A program made the translations under genes and the position numbers. From Petunia secreta (Eukaryota; Streptophyta; Magnoliopsida; Solanales; Solanaceae): 64,000 bases of DNA. The notes beneath the pieces are model-generated. The model was not told the origin of the DNA, ran no database searches, and saw nothing but the letters and a program-made list of their open reading frames with translations. The stretch lies in assembly GCA_029990175.1 (NCBI GenBank), contig JARKIP010000023.1, positions 20,975,501 to 21,039,500 on the forward strand. The letters run 5' to 3'. This document shows, in pieces, positions 48,020-58,977 of the stretch; position 1 is the first letter of the stretch, and each line of letters opens with the position of its first letter.

Positions 48020-49440
48020 TCATATGTACTTAAGTTCTATCTATACAGTCCTGAAGCTGAATCTATTAAGACTGAAGTTCTATCTATATGGCCCTGAACT
48101 TATATCCATAAGGCTCTCCCACTATGGATTTGAAGTTCAGTCTTAATGGACTTAAGTTCTATCCATAAGGATTGAACTAAGTTCTATCTATATGGTGCTG
48201 AACTGCTATCCATATGGACTTAAGTTTTATGCATAAGGATTAAACTAAGTTCTATCCATAAGGCCGTTGAAAGCTCCACCCCTGTGGATTGAAGTTCAGT
48301 TCATATGGACTTAAGTTCTATCCATAAGGATTGAACTAAGTTCTATTTATATGGCCCTGTGTTGAAAGCTCTCTCCCTAAATTCAGTTTATAAATAAACT
48401 TTCAGGACTTAAGCAATGAAGTTCAGTCTTAATTAACTGAATTTAGTTCAACTTCAGTTCGATACATCACGTGACAATGGTAATAAGTAATCGCCAAGTC
48501 CTGAGATTGCTTTTTTCAATTTATAAATGAACTTTTAGTCCTTAAGCACTGAAGTTCAGTCTTAATGGAATTAAGTTCTATCCATAAGGATTGAACTAAG
48601 TTCTATCTATATGGCGCTGAACTTCTATCCATAAGGTTGTTTGAATGCTCTCCCCTTATGGATTTGAAGTTCAGTCCATATGGACTTAAGTTTTATGCAT
48701 AAGGATTGAACTAAGTTCTATCCATAAGGCCGTCGAAAGCTCCACTACATGTGGATTGAAGTTCAGTTCATATGGACTTAAGTTCTATCCACAAGGATTG
48801 AACTAAGTTCTATCTATATGGCCCTGTATTGAAAGCTCTCTCCCTAAATTCAGTTTATAAATGAACTTTTCAGGACTTAAGCGATAAAGTTCATTCTTAA
48901 TTAACTGAATTTAGTTCAACTTCAGTTCGATACTTCACGTGAAAATGGCGATAAGTAATCGCCAAGTCCTGAGGTTGCTTTTTCCAGTTTATAAATGAAC
49001 ATTCAGTCCTTAAGCACTGAAGTTTCAGTCTTAATGAACTGAATTTAGTTCAACTTCAGTGCTAGTGTGCTGATACTTCACACGACAATGGCGATAAGTA
49101 TCGCTAAGTTCTGAGGTTGCTATTTCAGTGTATAAATGAACTTTCATGACTTAAGCACTGAAGCTTAGCCATCAACGTCTCATCGAGATATTAAAACTAC
49201 TATTTAATCAAATTTCTGTGAAATTCAGTCTCGATTGATTGAATTTAATTCCTCGACTAGTTTTTCACTTTATATTTGAATATACACGCCTTAAAAACTG
49301 AAGTTCAGGCGTCGACGTCTCATCAAGGTATTAAAACTACTTAATTTTAAACTAATTTCTTTGAAATTCATTTCACATGGATTGAACTTAGTTCAAATTC
49401 AGTTCTAACAGTATAACGTAAAATTGAAACGTAGAATACT
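48020..49440 (-). repeat. GAASTTC repeat cluster 7 with 466-bp tandem duplication (upstream of MURA)
   Basis: This occupies the whole interval between the MURA start and the MULE right end. Units such as ATTGAACTAAGTTCTATCTATATGG are common. A higher-order duplication has a 466-bp period: 'ccataaggccgt(t/c)gaaagctcca' at 48256 recurs at 48722, and the following ~280 bp align closely. A third, shorter partial copy of 'ccttaagcactgaag' sequence starts near 49008. Confidence 0.9.
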
Positions 49441-50170
49441 CATAATTTTTAAGCGAAACTGGTGAAGAAAATTGAAAAGCAAAGTTGGTGAAGAGAATTC
49501 AGCAGCAGCAACACGGGAACAGAGAAGTGAGAGATGAACGGAAATAACGAACTGTGTTGTTTATATATGAACTGGGAGTAATTTAGTCTTTTTGTTTTTT
49601 CGTTTATGGTGGGTGTAATGTAAGTGGTCACAAAATAAATATTTTGGTATTAATAGCCTTTGCCCAAAGACCAGTGCCAAAAGTGGGCTTTTGTGCACTT
49701 CGCTCCTTAAAATAAGCTGCTTATAAGCTCACCCGAACAGGCTCTAATATGTTCAAAAAATTTCACCCAGTGCCCTCAATAAGACACGGTCTTACCTAAT
49801 TTCCCCCACTTACAAATGTTTTAAGTAAATGCCCTCCACATCATACCCCTCTTATGAAAGGACTATTTTGCCCCCAACTGTGTTTAATTCACGCAATAGG
49901 TTTCCTCCTCACTTTCCCCATTCCTGGCCTCCTTCTTTCTTCTTTGTGTGCTGGAAACTTGAGATTTTTTATTCTCTCTTTTTCGTATATTTGTTCCTAT
50001 TACCTTTTTATACTTATTGTTTATATATTTATCTGTTAGTTTTTCCATTTCGATCTATGATTGTTAATTAAGTTTGAGGTTCCTGTGGATTTTTTTTCTT
50101 GTGTTTGCTTGATTCCAGTGATTTGAAGGTTTTTATTGCCTATGGCTATTAGATATTCATGTTTTCATAG

Positions 50171-50761
50171 AGCTTAAAATCTTGACCATGGCTAAGAGTT
50201 GCATAGATTTTCTCTGCAAGTTGCTTATTGCAGTAGAGTTTAAAGTCTTGGCTATTGTCAATACTTGCAGAGATGTTCCGTGTAAGTTGTCGCTTCTACC
50301 AGAACTTAGAGTCTTGGCTATTGCCAAGAGTTGTAGAGACTTTGTCTCCAGCTTTTTCACTGCAGTAGAGGTAGAAGTCTTGGCAATTGCCAATACTCTT
50401 AGAGATTTTTAGTGTAAGGTCCCCCTTGCAGCGGAACTTAAAGTATTGGCTATTGCCAAGAGTTGCAGAGACTTTCTCTGCAAGTTTTGCACCGCAATAT
50501 AGGTAAAAGTCTTGGCAATTTCCAATACTTGCAGAGACTATTTATACAAGTTGCTCCTTCCACTAGAGTTTAAAGTCCTGACAATTGTCAATACTTGCAG
50601 AGACTATTTGTACAAGTTGACCCTTCCGCTGGAGTTAAAAGTGTTGGCTATTGGCAATAGTCGTAGAGATTTTTTTCTATAGTTGTAGAGACCATGGTAA
50701 CAGCGCTTAAAGTCTTGGCAATAGGCAAAAAGTCTCTGCAAGCCTCCCATTGCAGTAGAGT
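50171..50761 (+). repeat. 66-bp tandem array, about nine units
   Basis: Unit starts GCAGAGACTTTCTCTGCAAG-like at 50201, 50267, 50333, 50399, 50465, 50531, 50597 and 50663, exactly 66 bp apart. Each unit contains a dyad of the form CTTGGCTATTGCCAAG. Because 66 is divisible by three, parts are open in frames on both strands, giving 22-residue repeats (…VLAIAKSCRDF… on plus), but there is no clear gene. Confidence 0.9.
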
Positions 50762-50764
50762 TTA

Positions 50765-51412
50765 CACTTTGTTTGGATCATTGTTACCCATTGTATTGTA
50801 TTGTATTGTTATTATGATTACAACGTTTGTTTTGGTTGTTACTTTAATTTCGTTGTATTGTATTGTTAAGTTCCGTTGTTACCTAACAATGAAAAGACTC
50901 ATTTTTTGTTACAACCGATTTGGTGGTTTTGCATTGTTATGCTTTTACACTTTCCCATCATGTCCCTAATTATAACTTTGTAGTCCTATTTTACCCTCTA
51001 CCCTATTTTCTTATTTAAATACACCCAAGTTGTTATTTCGACCTCATCTCCCCTGTTCTCAAAATACAGTACGTTCCCTGCCTCTCTTATTAACTTATTT
51101 TTTTATTATTTTTATTATAATTTGCATGAATATATTTACAAGGTATAGTTGGTGATAAACTAGTAAATATAAACTGTCTCAAATTATATTAAAGAAAATT
51201 TATTACTTAATCTAATATTTAGAACAACTAAGGGTATATTAGTAAACTTATTAGTTACAGTACAATACAATACAATCAAAACAAACAATAACAATGTTAC
51301 TAAACAACGAGAAACAATACAATCAATTCAAACGTTGTTTTTATAATACAGTACGATACAATACAAAACAATACATTATGAAATAATAGGTAACAATGAT
51401 CCAAAGAGAGTG
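50765..51412. mobile_element. MITE, copy B, TTA target duplication
   Basis: Inverted ends of about 24 bp, CACTTTGTTTGGATCATTG and CACTCTCTTTGGATCATTG, are flanked by TTA (50762-50764, 51413-51415). Removing the element and one TTA restores the expected 66-bp repeat text 'gagttta-atgtcttgg', which independently confirms the borders. A 3-bp TTA duplication suggests the PIF/Harbinger (Tourist) group. Same family as 8456-8886. Confidence 0.88.
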
Positions 51413-51415
51413 TTA

Positions 51416-51740
51416 ATGTCTTGGCTATTGCCAATACTTTAGAAATTTTCAGTGTAAGTTTCCCTTTGCAGCAGAACTAAAGCAAAGATTTTTTTCTTGA
51501 AGTTAACCAGTACAAGAGGGCTTAAAGTCTTGGCAATAGCCAAGAAGTCTCTCCCAGGTGCCCATTTCACAAGAGCTTAAACTCTTAGCTATAAGCCAAG
51601 GGTTGCAAAGACTTTTTCTGCAAGTTGGCACTTGCAACAGGCCATAGAGTCTTGGCAATAGGCAAGAAGTTTATGTAGGGTGCTGATTGCACTAGAGCTT
51701 AAACTCTTGGCAATAGTTGCAGAGAACTTTACCCTTGCAA
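51416..51740 (+). repeat. 66-bp array, continuation after the MITE
   Basis: Further CTTGGCTATTGCCAATAC-type units, more diverged and with variable spacing (including an A/T-rich interruption at about 51480-51510). The array fades near 51740. Confidence 0.82.
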
Positions 51741-51978
51741 CTTGAAGAAATCTTACGTTGAATCTTCTCTTGAACAGAGCAATCTGTAAAAGAAATGGGG
51801 TTTTATGGTTTTCTTGATCGCGTGAATGGAGAAAAGGAGGGGGAGGGACTAGGCGGGTTTTTTTATTAGTTGTGAGGGGTATTTTCGTCCGGAATAAGTT
51901 TCATTAAACTAATGGAGGACATTTTTGCTAAACCACTGTTATTGAGGGCATTTTGGCAAGGAATTTTTACATTGTATA

Positions 51979-54036
51979 GATATTTGGAAGTGTCTTTAAC
52001 ATAAAATAGATACATTGTTCTTAATTTATTGTATATAGACATTTAAACTTATGTATATCACTTTTTTTAGCCATTTTCAAAAACTGATTAATGTCCCTTA
52101 AACGTGCCTATTTTTGTGGGATATTGGGATTGACTGTTTAAGTGCATTAGGCAAAATACATATATAGCCCCCTAAAGTTGGCGCGAGCTGTCAGTTAGAC
52201 ACTCTAACTTTTTGGATGACTTTTTAGACACCTCATTTAACTTTTAAGTGAACTCTTTAAATACCTCGAGATGATGTGGCAAAGTGTGTGTTTTACACAC
52301 AAACTGAAGCGAGTGAAACTGTTATAAATTATATTTATCTTTTTTTCCATTAAATTCAACATGTGGACCCCACTTTCTCACAAGTTTACTTAATTCTTCA
52401 TCTTCCCCACCATCCTCTCCACCATCAACCAACCCTACCTCAAAACCACCATTAATGCTACCACAAACAACCTAGAAAATACATAAACTCCACCTCAAAA
52501 TACCATTAATATTGCACCACTCACTGAAAAAAATGTAAATCTTTACTATAAACCACCATTGTTGTACCAGCAACCACAAAACAATAAATTGATAATTCTC
52601 GGTGCAATAAAAATACAAGACAATCACAAACAAGAAATTACAAGAGCAGCGTCAGAGGAGCAGAGTGGAGCATCAGTGGTGGACGAGGGGAGGTTTATTC
52701 ACAATACTTATCAGAAAATTTTTAAACTCCGGTAACAGTGGAATGATTAAAAAAGAAAAATTGAGTTGACATAGTGAAAAGATAAGGAAAATAACAAAAG
52801 CAAAAAAAAGAAACAAAGATGGGGATGAAAAGACAAATAATTTGGGAGATGGGTGGAGAAGTACATTGGCTATGGCAGTGGTTATGGAGGAAAGAAGGCG
52901 CGGGAAGTAGGGAAAAGTAAAGGGTGGGGGTGGGGTTTTGTGTTTTTTCTTTTTACTTATTCTAATAAAAAGTAGAATTTATTTTTATACACAATTAAAA
53001 TAGTTATTTTTTTGCAAAAAAAAACACGTGTCGTGCAATTATTGGTTCATATGACACATCAGCAGCAATTGTAGTTTGCCTTTATTATTACTAATTAATC
53101 TAAAATTAACTATTTAATTTACACTATGACTTATCTCCTAAATTTATGGATATATCTTAATTAAAGCGGTAAACGAAAAGTTAAAAATTTCAAAACCAAA
53201 ACACAAAGGTGTCTTTTACATATTAGTGATATAATCACAGATTGTACATACTAGAGGGATATACCTTGCATATTAGTGATATTCTTATTTAAATATGCAT
53301 ATACACAGTATATACTACATATATATTAGTGATATTCACCTTAGCATAATGTGAATACATGAATATACAGTGTATACATACTTCATACTATTATAGTATC
53401 TCTTTAAATTTTTAAATTTGTAATCATCAACCCACTCTCTTTTATATTGAATTAAAACCTTAATTGGCGATATATTGTGATGATATTCACGTAAAACGAT
53501 GATCAATATGGATGTTGATACCTCTTGAATATATTTATACAGATACCTTATGCGTTAAAACTGTATGAATATTTCTGCGATATTTTTGGGAAAATATCAT
53601 TGTATATAAGGATATATATATGTGGGAAAGATTCTTGATTACGTGCCTAGTGGGATTCCTTTATTTCGCCTGGTGGGATTCCATAAATATGTTCAGTTAT
53701 GGTTATGTGATCTTTTGAGAAATTCACGCAGCTTTTTAAGAATACAGGATATGCATGAACCTATTTTTTAGAATCTTTTTTATTAGTCTTTGTAGTATAT
53801 TAAATGTGTCTATTAAACAGTAGGACCATGTTATATATTTGGTTAGTTATGAAATTTTCCCTTTTGCCAAATCAAAGCTTCCCGTGTCATATTATTGCAA
53901 ATCATCCAATATGTTTGTGTAGTCCAATTATGAGCAAGTTCTGAAGTAAAAATTTAGTGTAGGTGCCTGTTTGGCGCGCGTTAATTGATTTGTAGCCGTC
54001 AAAAACAAATTCGCTGAGAAATAGCCACTTCCGGAC
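51979..54036. other. AT-rich spacer with a possible MULE-like element
   Basis: About 52149-53228 has edges that look like diverged inverted copies ('ttagacacctcatttaactttt' on the left; 'aaagacaccttt..ttttaactttt' on the right complement; a 'gatgtgg...gtgtgttttac' inner block). Support is weak and no target duplication was found. About 53230-53600 repeats 'tatattagtgatat'-like words. No gene recognised. Confidence 0.35.
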
Positions 54037-54440
54037 AAATTCCAGTATAAATACTGGGACTTTGAACAAAACTTGTTCAAGGCCCCAGTATTTGTACTGG
54101 GGAAGCTTCAGTAAACTAACCCCAGTATAAATACTGGGGCTTTGAACAAGTTTTGTTCAAGGCCCCAGCATTTTGTTATGGGACTATGTATAAAGCTTCA
54201 GTCCCATAACAAAATGCTGGGGCTGTGAACAAAACTTGTTCAAAGCCCCAGCATTATTATGGGACTGAAGCTTTATATATAAAGTCTCATAACCCATAAC
54301 AAAATGCTGGGCTGTGAACAAAACTTGTTCAAAGCCCCATCATTTTGTTATGGGACTCAGCTTTATATATAAAGTCCCATAACAAAATACTTGGGCTTTG
54401 AACAAGTTTTGTTCAAAGCCCAGTTTTTTGTTATGGGGCT
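54037..54440. repeat. Hairpin-rich inverted repeat array upstream of the starch-synthase gene
   Basis: Nested palindromes: CCCAGTATAAATACTGGG and CCCCAGTATAAATACTGGGG, alternating GAACAAAACTTGTTC/GAACAAGTTTTGTTC, and 23-bp perfect arms at 54163-54185 and 54200-54222 with a 14-nt spacer. A further copy with arms ccataacaaaat.../...attttgttatgg follows. Flanks (53965-54036 and 54440-54580) share 'gcgcgc' and 'tagcca' words in inverted sense, suggesting a fold-back type transposon. Transcribed, it would give long hairpins. Confidence 0.8.
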
Positions 54441-54767
54441 AGTCTGGGGTGTTTTTCCAACGCTAATGGAGCTTAAGTGTGCGCGCGAATTTTTGGCTAT
54501 TCTTCAATGAATTTTGAAACGGTGGATAGTCCCCATTGAGCGCGTCCAAAAATGGCTAGTGATCAAAATTTCCCAGTTCTGAAACAAGGTATACTATTGA
54601 AGAATAAGGTATATTCAAGTAACTTGTGGGCCCATCTATCAGTTTCACCAATCACCAGCCCACACCAAGACTCCTCGTACACTTGTCAGTTGTAAGTGTA
54701 ACTCTCCCCTCCCCCGGGGCCATTCGGCCTGGGTATAAGTACTATACATTTTGCTAGTGTGTGTTGA

Positions 54768-57700
54768 ATGCAAAATATGTCGACAATGGTGATGGATTTC
54801 ACGTCCTGCTTCTCATTCCCATCATCTTTTGTGGCTATTGGAAACTGTACTAATTACAGTTGGTGCTACAATATCAGCAGTAAGTCCAATTTGTTGAAAC
54901 AAGAGTCCTTTTTCTTCAACAAATGCTCCCACTCTCCCAGTTTCAAGATTCAACTTCTTCCTCAAATTAAAGCTCAGGTCAGTCAAGGAAATTCCATCAT
55001 CATTCTTTTTTGTTTTGCTCCGACTCCGGACTAAAGAACCGGATATATTTGTAACACCGCTTAGTCCCTGTTATAGGGCGCAGTTAGGCGTGATCAATTA
55101 CAGAACATAGTTAATACAAAGACCTGTTTGTTTGTTACAATGTAATTACAGTATAATTCCCTGTTATTTCCTGGACTTCATTTTTTTTTCCCTTACAGGT
55201 GGAAGCTGAGCAACTAGAAGCTGATTATGAATCTGAAGATCTTCATTGGCCTTCTCCGAATGATGAAATTCCATTTTGGAAAAGAGAGTTTCCATCTTGG
55301 GACCACCTCAGCTCGGATGCTCCTGCTGGAGGAGTGGAACAAGATTCTGATCTTTTGCACATTGTTCATGTGACAGCTGAAATGGCACCTCTAGCCAAAG
55401 TCGGGGGTCTAGGTGACGTTGTAACAGGACTTGGTCGTGCCTGTTTAAAGCGCGGCCATAAAGTTGATGTCATGCTTCCATTCTATGAATGTATTCCTAA
55501 GCATTCTATTAATGAGCTAGCCTTGATCAATACTTATAACTCATATCATGATGGAAGCTGGGTCGCCTGTAATGCGTATCGGGGAGAAGTTTCAGGTGTT
55601 CCAGTGATACTGATTGAACCATCCAACCATTTTTTCAAGGGAACAAACATATATGGAGGGTCATACAATGAGTTAGATGCATATTTGTTTTTCAGTCGTG
55701 CTTGCCTTGAATGGTTGCAGGTATTAAAGCCCATGAGTTATAAAACTGCTACATGGTAGATGTATAGAAAGATTAATATTGACATAATATTGGCATGAGA
55801 TGAATTTAAAATGGAGTAACATGGTCAGTAAGGATTCATTAGCCGAACCCAACTTGTTTTGGACTGAGGCGTAATAGTTGTTATGTTGTTGGTAGATGTA
55901 TAGATAGATTAAAGCTCATTCTAATTTGACCACTCTATACAGTTCTTTTTTGGTTGATGTGTTTAATCCCATCAGTTATGTACACTTCAGAACATCATTG
56001 GACAAGGAAGGAAATCTTTTATGTGATGATAGCAATGGAAATATTGTTTGCTGCCTTGATCAACTTTAGTGCCTAGATTTATTTGATTAGTTGCAGCATC
56101 AACTTAGTAAATTTTTGATGTCTGAATGTTTCAAGCCTTACTCCTGTATTGTGAGTTAATGTCAAGGTTGTGACAGATTTTACCGGTCAACATCCTGTTT
56201 CAGGTAACTGGAACACAACCTGATGTCATTCATGTACATGAATGGCAGACAGGTGCTTTACCTCTGCTCTACTGGGATATGTACCAATTTCTCTCACTCC
56301 AGGTATGATCGAGGGGCTTTTTTAATTCCCTCAATTGATCTGGAGCAGATCTACCTTTCTGCTTGTTTTTCAGCATTGAATTCCTGTGCAGAAACCGAGA
56401 ATTGTATTGACGATTCACAACATGGAACATTATGGAGAATGCAGGTACTCTTTTAGGCTACAAATGGAGGAAGAAATATGGATTCATGTTTCTAGTATCT
56501 TTTAAGCTCCGCATACATCTATCCTCTTGAATGCTGGTGTAATCTAGTCCTAGGAGGCCATTGCGTTATATTAATCCCCTAAACATTTAGCAAGATGCAA
56601 AATTTAAAGACACTGTAGAAACAACAAAGGAGACTGGGATGGTCTTTTGTCCTCCTTGTGATTTTTCAATTCGCACTTTGCAGTTGGAGGAATCTGTGTG
56701 TATTCTCTTTTAGGATGTTTGAAATATGTCACCTGTTGATTTTGCCTCGGGAAATAAATTTGGAAGGTATCTAGTGTAGGTAAACATGAGCTAATAATAT
56801 TCAGATCACTTTGAAATACAAAACAGTGAGTGTGCATTAGGGCAGTATTCTGTGTTCTGGAATTCCCATTGTCAATGGCTGATGATATGCCAGCCATCTG
56901 AAAATCCTTCACTCATTTCTGCAATCATACAGGGGGGAACTAATTTTAGTATGGAAATTTCCAATTGGCTTCTTCCATGCTTCTGTTGGTTTTCAACTAG
57001 GGATCTCTGTGTTGGCTTCAAGGTATTGATATTGTATAGGAATAAGGAACTGTTATTTTCATTTGTTGAAGGAAGAATCTCTTATCAGGAGGCTAGTTAC
57101 GTAGCCAAATAGGAGTTTTAGGGTCTAGTAGTGAGGGAAAGTTTGCAACTTGAAAGTCATTATTACAATCTAGAGATGGTAAATGAGGCACTGCGGGACG
57201 GGACATGGCCGATCATGCCTTTTCCTGTTACAAGTTTGATCAGCCATACCTTGCACCATTCAGCAGATTCCCCTGGTTGAATGATGATTTCTGTTGTCAC
57301 ATTTTGGAAAAGTTCAGTCTCTTTTCAACTGCTTGAAGTCTTGGTTGGCTCTCTTGCATGGTGGTTTTCGTCGTCATATTCTTTAAGAACTATGTTCTTT
57401 CTAACTGAAAAGCTCTTTTCTTCTGCATAGAGTCAATGACACTGCAGCTGGACTCCAAGTACTATCTCATCAATTTGTTAGTATATGAGGCTAAAGTGTT
57501 CTTAGTTCTATCAAAAGCTGCAGGGATTTGATCTGCCAGACATGCATATTCCTTCTCTGATATTCTTTTGGTCCTGTCCATTCTGTGCAAAACTTTGAAC
57601 TGAACTATGTAATGGAATAAAGTTCATGTAGCCTTTTTCTTTGCCAGAATTCAATCTGCAGCTAAGATTATATAGAAGGATGTGGAGTAATAGTTGGTAG

Positions 57701-58977
57701 ATCGTAGATCAGTGCCTTTTAGATTTACCAAATTCTTCTCACGGGCTTCCTCTAAATTTCTTTGGCAGCCAAGAGCAACTCAGTAAGTCTGGTCTTGATG
57801 GATCTTCTTATGCAACTGAAGATAAGGTGTCCTCATTTACTGAATATTAGTTATCACAATTTGTACAGTCTATATTATTGTTTCTGTTAAAGATATAGCC
57901 AGGAATCGAATGCCTCTGCATAGTGGTTCGTAGCTCTGGATATTTATGTTATACTCTGTCAGCCACATATTTGTGTGTTATTTACCACGAGAGTACTTCT
58001 TTTTGCCCCTGAATAAATTACTTGGTTCCCAATGTTGCAGGCTTTAGATGATCGCACAATTGGGCATAATCCAGAGAGGTTAAGTTTGCTGAAAGGTGGA
58101 ATTGTATACAGCAATGCTGTAGTGTAAGTTGGCTAAATTTAGTGAAGCTACCAATTTTTCCTTCGAGTTTTACTTGTTCTTGGTCCGAAAATCATTTCCC
58201 ACTTGACATCGGTCACAGTTTATTCGGTCAATTTCCCTTCTCATTTCTCCCTAAACCCGGCTTGCATTTGATCCATGCTGTTAAGGTTCCTACCATCTCC
58301 ACTATGAATCAAAAGATAATCCTGTCAACTATAAAAAAGGTTTGATGTTGTAGTATATTTCACATGCACTATAAATTCTTGAATTAGAATTTCATCATAG
58401 TGTTGACATTGCTTACGTTTCTTTCCCTTATGTCTAGTTTTAAGTCCGATTCTTTGAAAACGTCATGAGTTCCCATTGATCAATCTATTTGAGGCTATCC
58501 TGAGCTTGTAGCAGCTATTGGAATTTTATTTCTCGTGCAACTAAATACAAGATGCATGAATTATCTCCAAGTTCATCTCATCAACATCTTTTTTCTTTAA
58601 ATTTTCTTCTTAATTTCAGTACAGTTTCACCAACCTACCTCAAGGAAACACTCTGTTCTGGATGGCTTTCTAGTGCTTTGATGCGAAACCGTGATAAGTA
58701 ATGTCTTCAACACTTGCGTTAAATTATATATTCTTGTTACATTAAGTTATGCTTCAGTAATCATGCTGCAGCCCCTCGTTATGATTAAAAATTAGCATGT
58801 GACATTTATTATCATGTCAGTTATTTTCTCTTTACTCGCTTTTTATGTAACTCCTTTTCCTAATAAAGCTGTAAAATCGAGTTATGTGATCATTCAGGTA
58901 TTCTGGCATTTTAAATGGGATTGATACTGCAATGTGGAATCCAGCAACAGATGTTTATTTGCCTGCTAAATTTGATG
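54768..58977 (+). CDS. SS5: Starch synthase-like protein, probably SS5 (exons 1-8, 3' end outside window)
   Basis: Exons: 54768-54977, 55199-55720, 56204-56302, 56392-56444, 57769-57826, 58041-58123, 58620-58697 and 58898-58977. All have gt/ag borders and phases that join, giving about 394 residues so far. The N-terminus is Ser-rich and transit-peptide-like (plastid). The GT5 domain starts near residue 123 (LLHIVHVTAEMAP) with the ADP-glucose-site motif KVGGLGDVV at 137. Later landmarks are HVHEWQTGALPLLYWDMY, LTIHNMEHYGE, GGIVYSNAVV.TVSPTYL and SGILNGIDTAMWNP. These GT5 words fit SS5 better than SS3/SS4, and the long N-terminal extensions of those are absent. SS5 lacks a GT1 domain and, from published Arabidopsis work, promotes granule initiation rather than chain elongation. 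The coding sequence is intact as far as seen. The next intron holds a Ty3 element from about 60443. Confidence 0.9.
55777..55890 (+). mobile_element. Truncated TS-type SINE in the second intron of the starch-synthase gene
   Basis: The 3' part reads gaacccaacttgttttggac then tgaggcgtaatagttgttat and gttgtt, the TS SINE tail. It is flanked by 22-bp direct repeats (55755-55776 and 55891-55912) differing at one base, both starting ggtagatgtataga. Only about 114 bp of element remains, so it is 5'-truncated. Confidence 0.85.

Larger units (their letters stand above)
27061..49706. mobile_element. 22.6-kb Mutator-like element with Ulp1-type gene (KI/VANDAL-like MULE)
   Basis: Flanked by a perfect 9-bp duplication TTAAAATAA (27052-27060, 49707-49715) within a split MITE. 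The ends are diverged inverted repeats sharing TTTTGGCACTGGTCTTTG about 20-30 bp inside each border and a weaker TAAATTAC block further in. It encodes a DUF1985/Ulp1-protease gene (28884-41679, plus), a B3-domain remnant (43559-43890, plus) and a MURA transposase (45090-47966, minus). MULEs carrying an Ulp1-like gene are known in plants (Kaonashi/KI type and relatives). Without the nested LTR element it is about 15.7 kb. All genes contain stops or shifts, so it is not autonomous now. Short degenerate repeats fill its non-coding DNA. Confidence 0.88.
26921..49744. mobile_element. 169-bp MITE split by the large MULE
   Basis: The left part (26921-27060) begins GAGCCTGTTTGGATGAGCTTA. The right part (49716-49744), read on the complement, begins GAGCCTGTTCGGGTGAGCTTA. 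Removing 27061-49706 and one copy of TTAAAATAA restores a single element of about 169 bp rich in acttataagcc words, flanked by TA (26919-26920 and 49745-49746), as expected for a Stowaway-type TA duplication. The reconstruction independently confirms the MULE borders. Confidence 0.85.
49747..51978. mobile_element. Possible TIR element carrying the 66-bp array
   Basis: Left edge (about 49765-49840) and right edge (about 51890-51970, complement) share 'tgccctcaataa', a 'ggt.tta.c' stretch and 'tgccctcca'/'tgtcctcca' blocks over about 80 bp in inverted orientation. I could not confirm a target duplication. The interior has no recognised gene. A MULE-type element is the likeliest class. Confidence 0.4.

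Noticed and set aside
27780..49440. GAASTTC repeats as heat-shock elements
   Set aside because: Heat-shock elements need two bases between GAA and TTC; here there is one, so the motif is not an HSE.
27780..49440. GAASTTC repeats as a CRISPR-like or centromeric array
   Set aside because: Units are degenerate, lack unique spacers, and are confined to introns and spacers of one MULE.
54768..58977. Starch synthase III or IV
   Set aside because: The coding sequence has a short N-terminus and GT5 wording unlike the SS3/SS4 core; SS5 fits better. The missing 3' end keeps some doubt.
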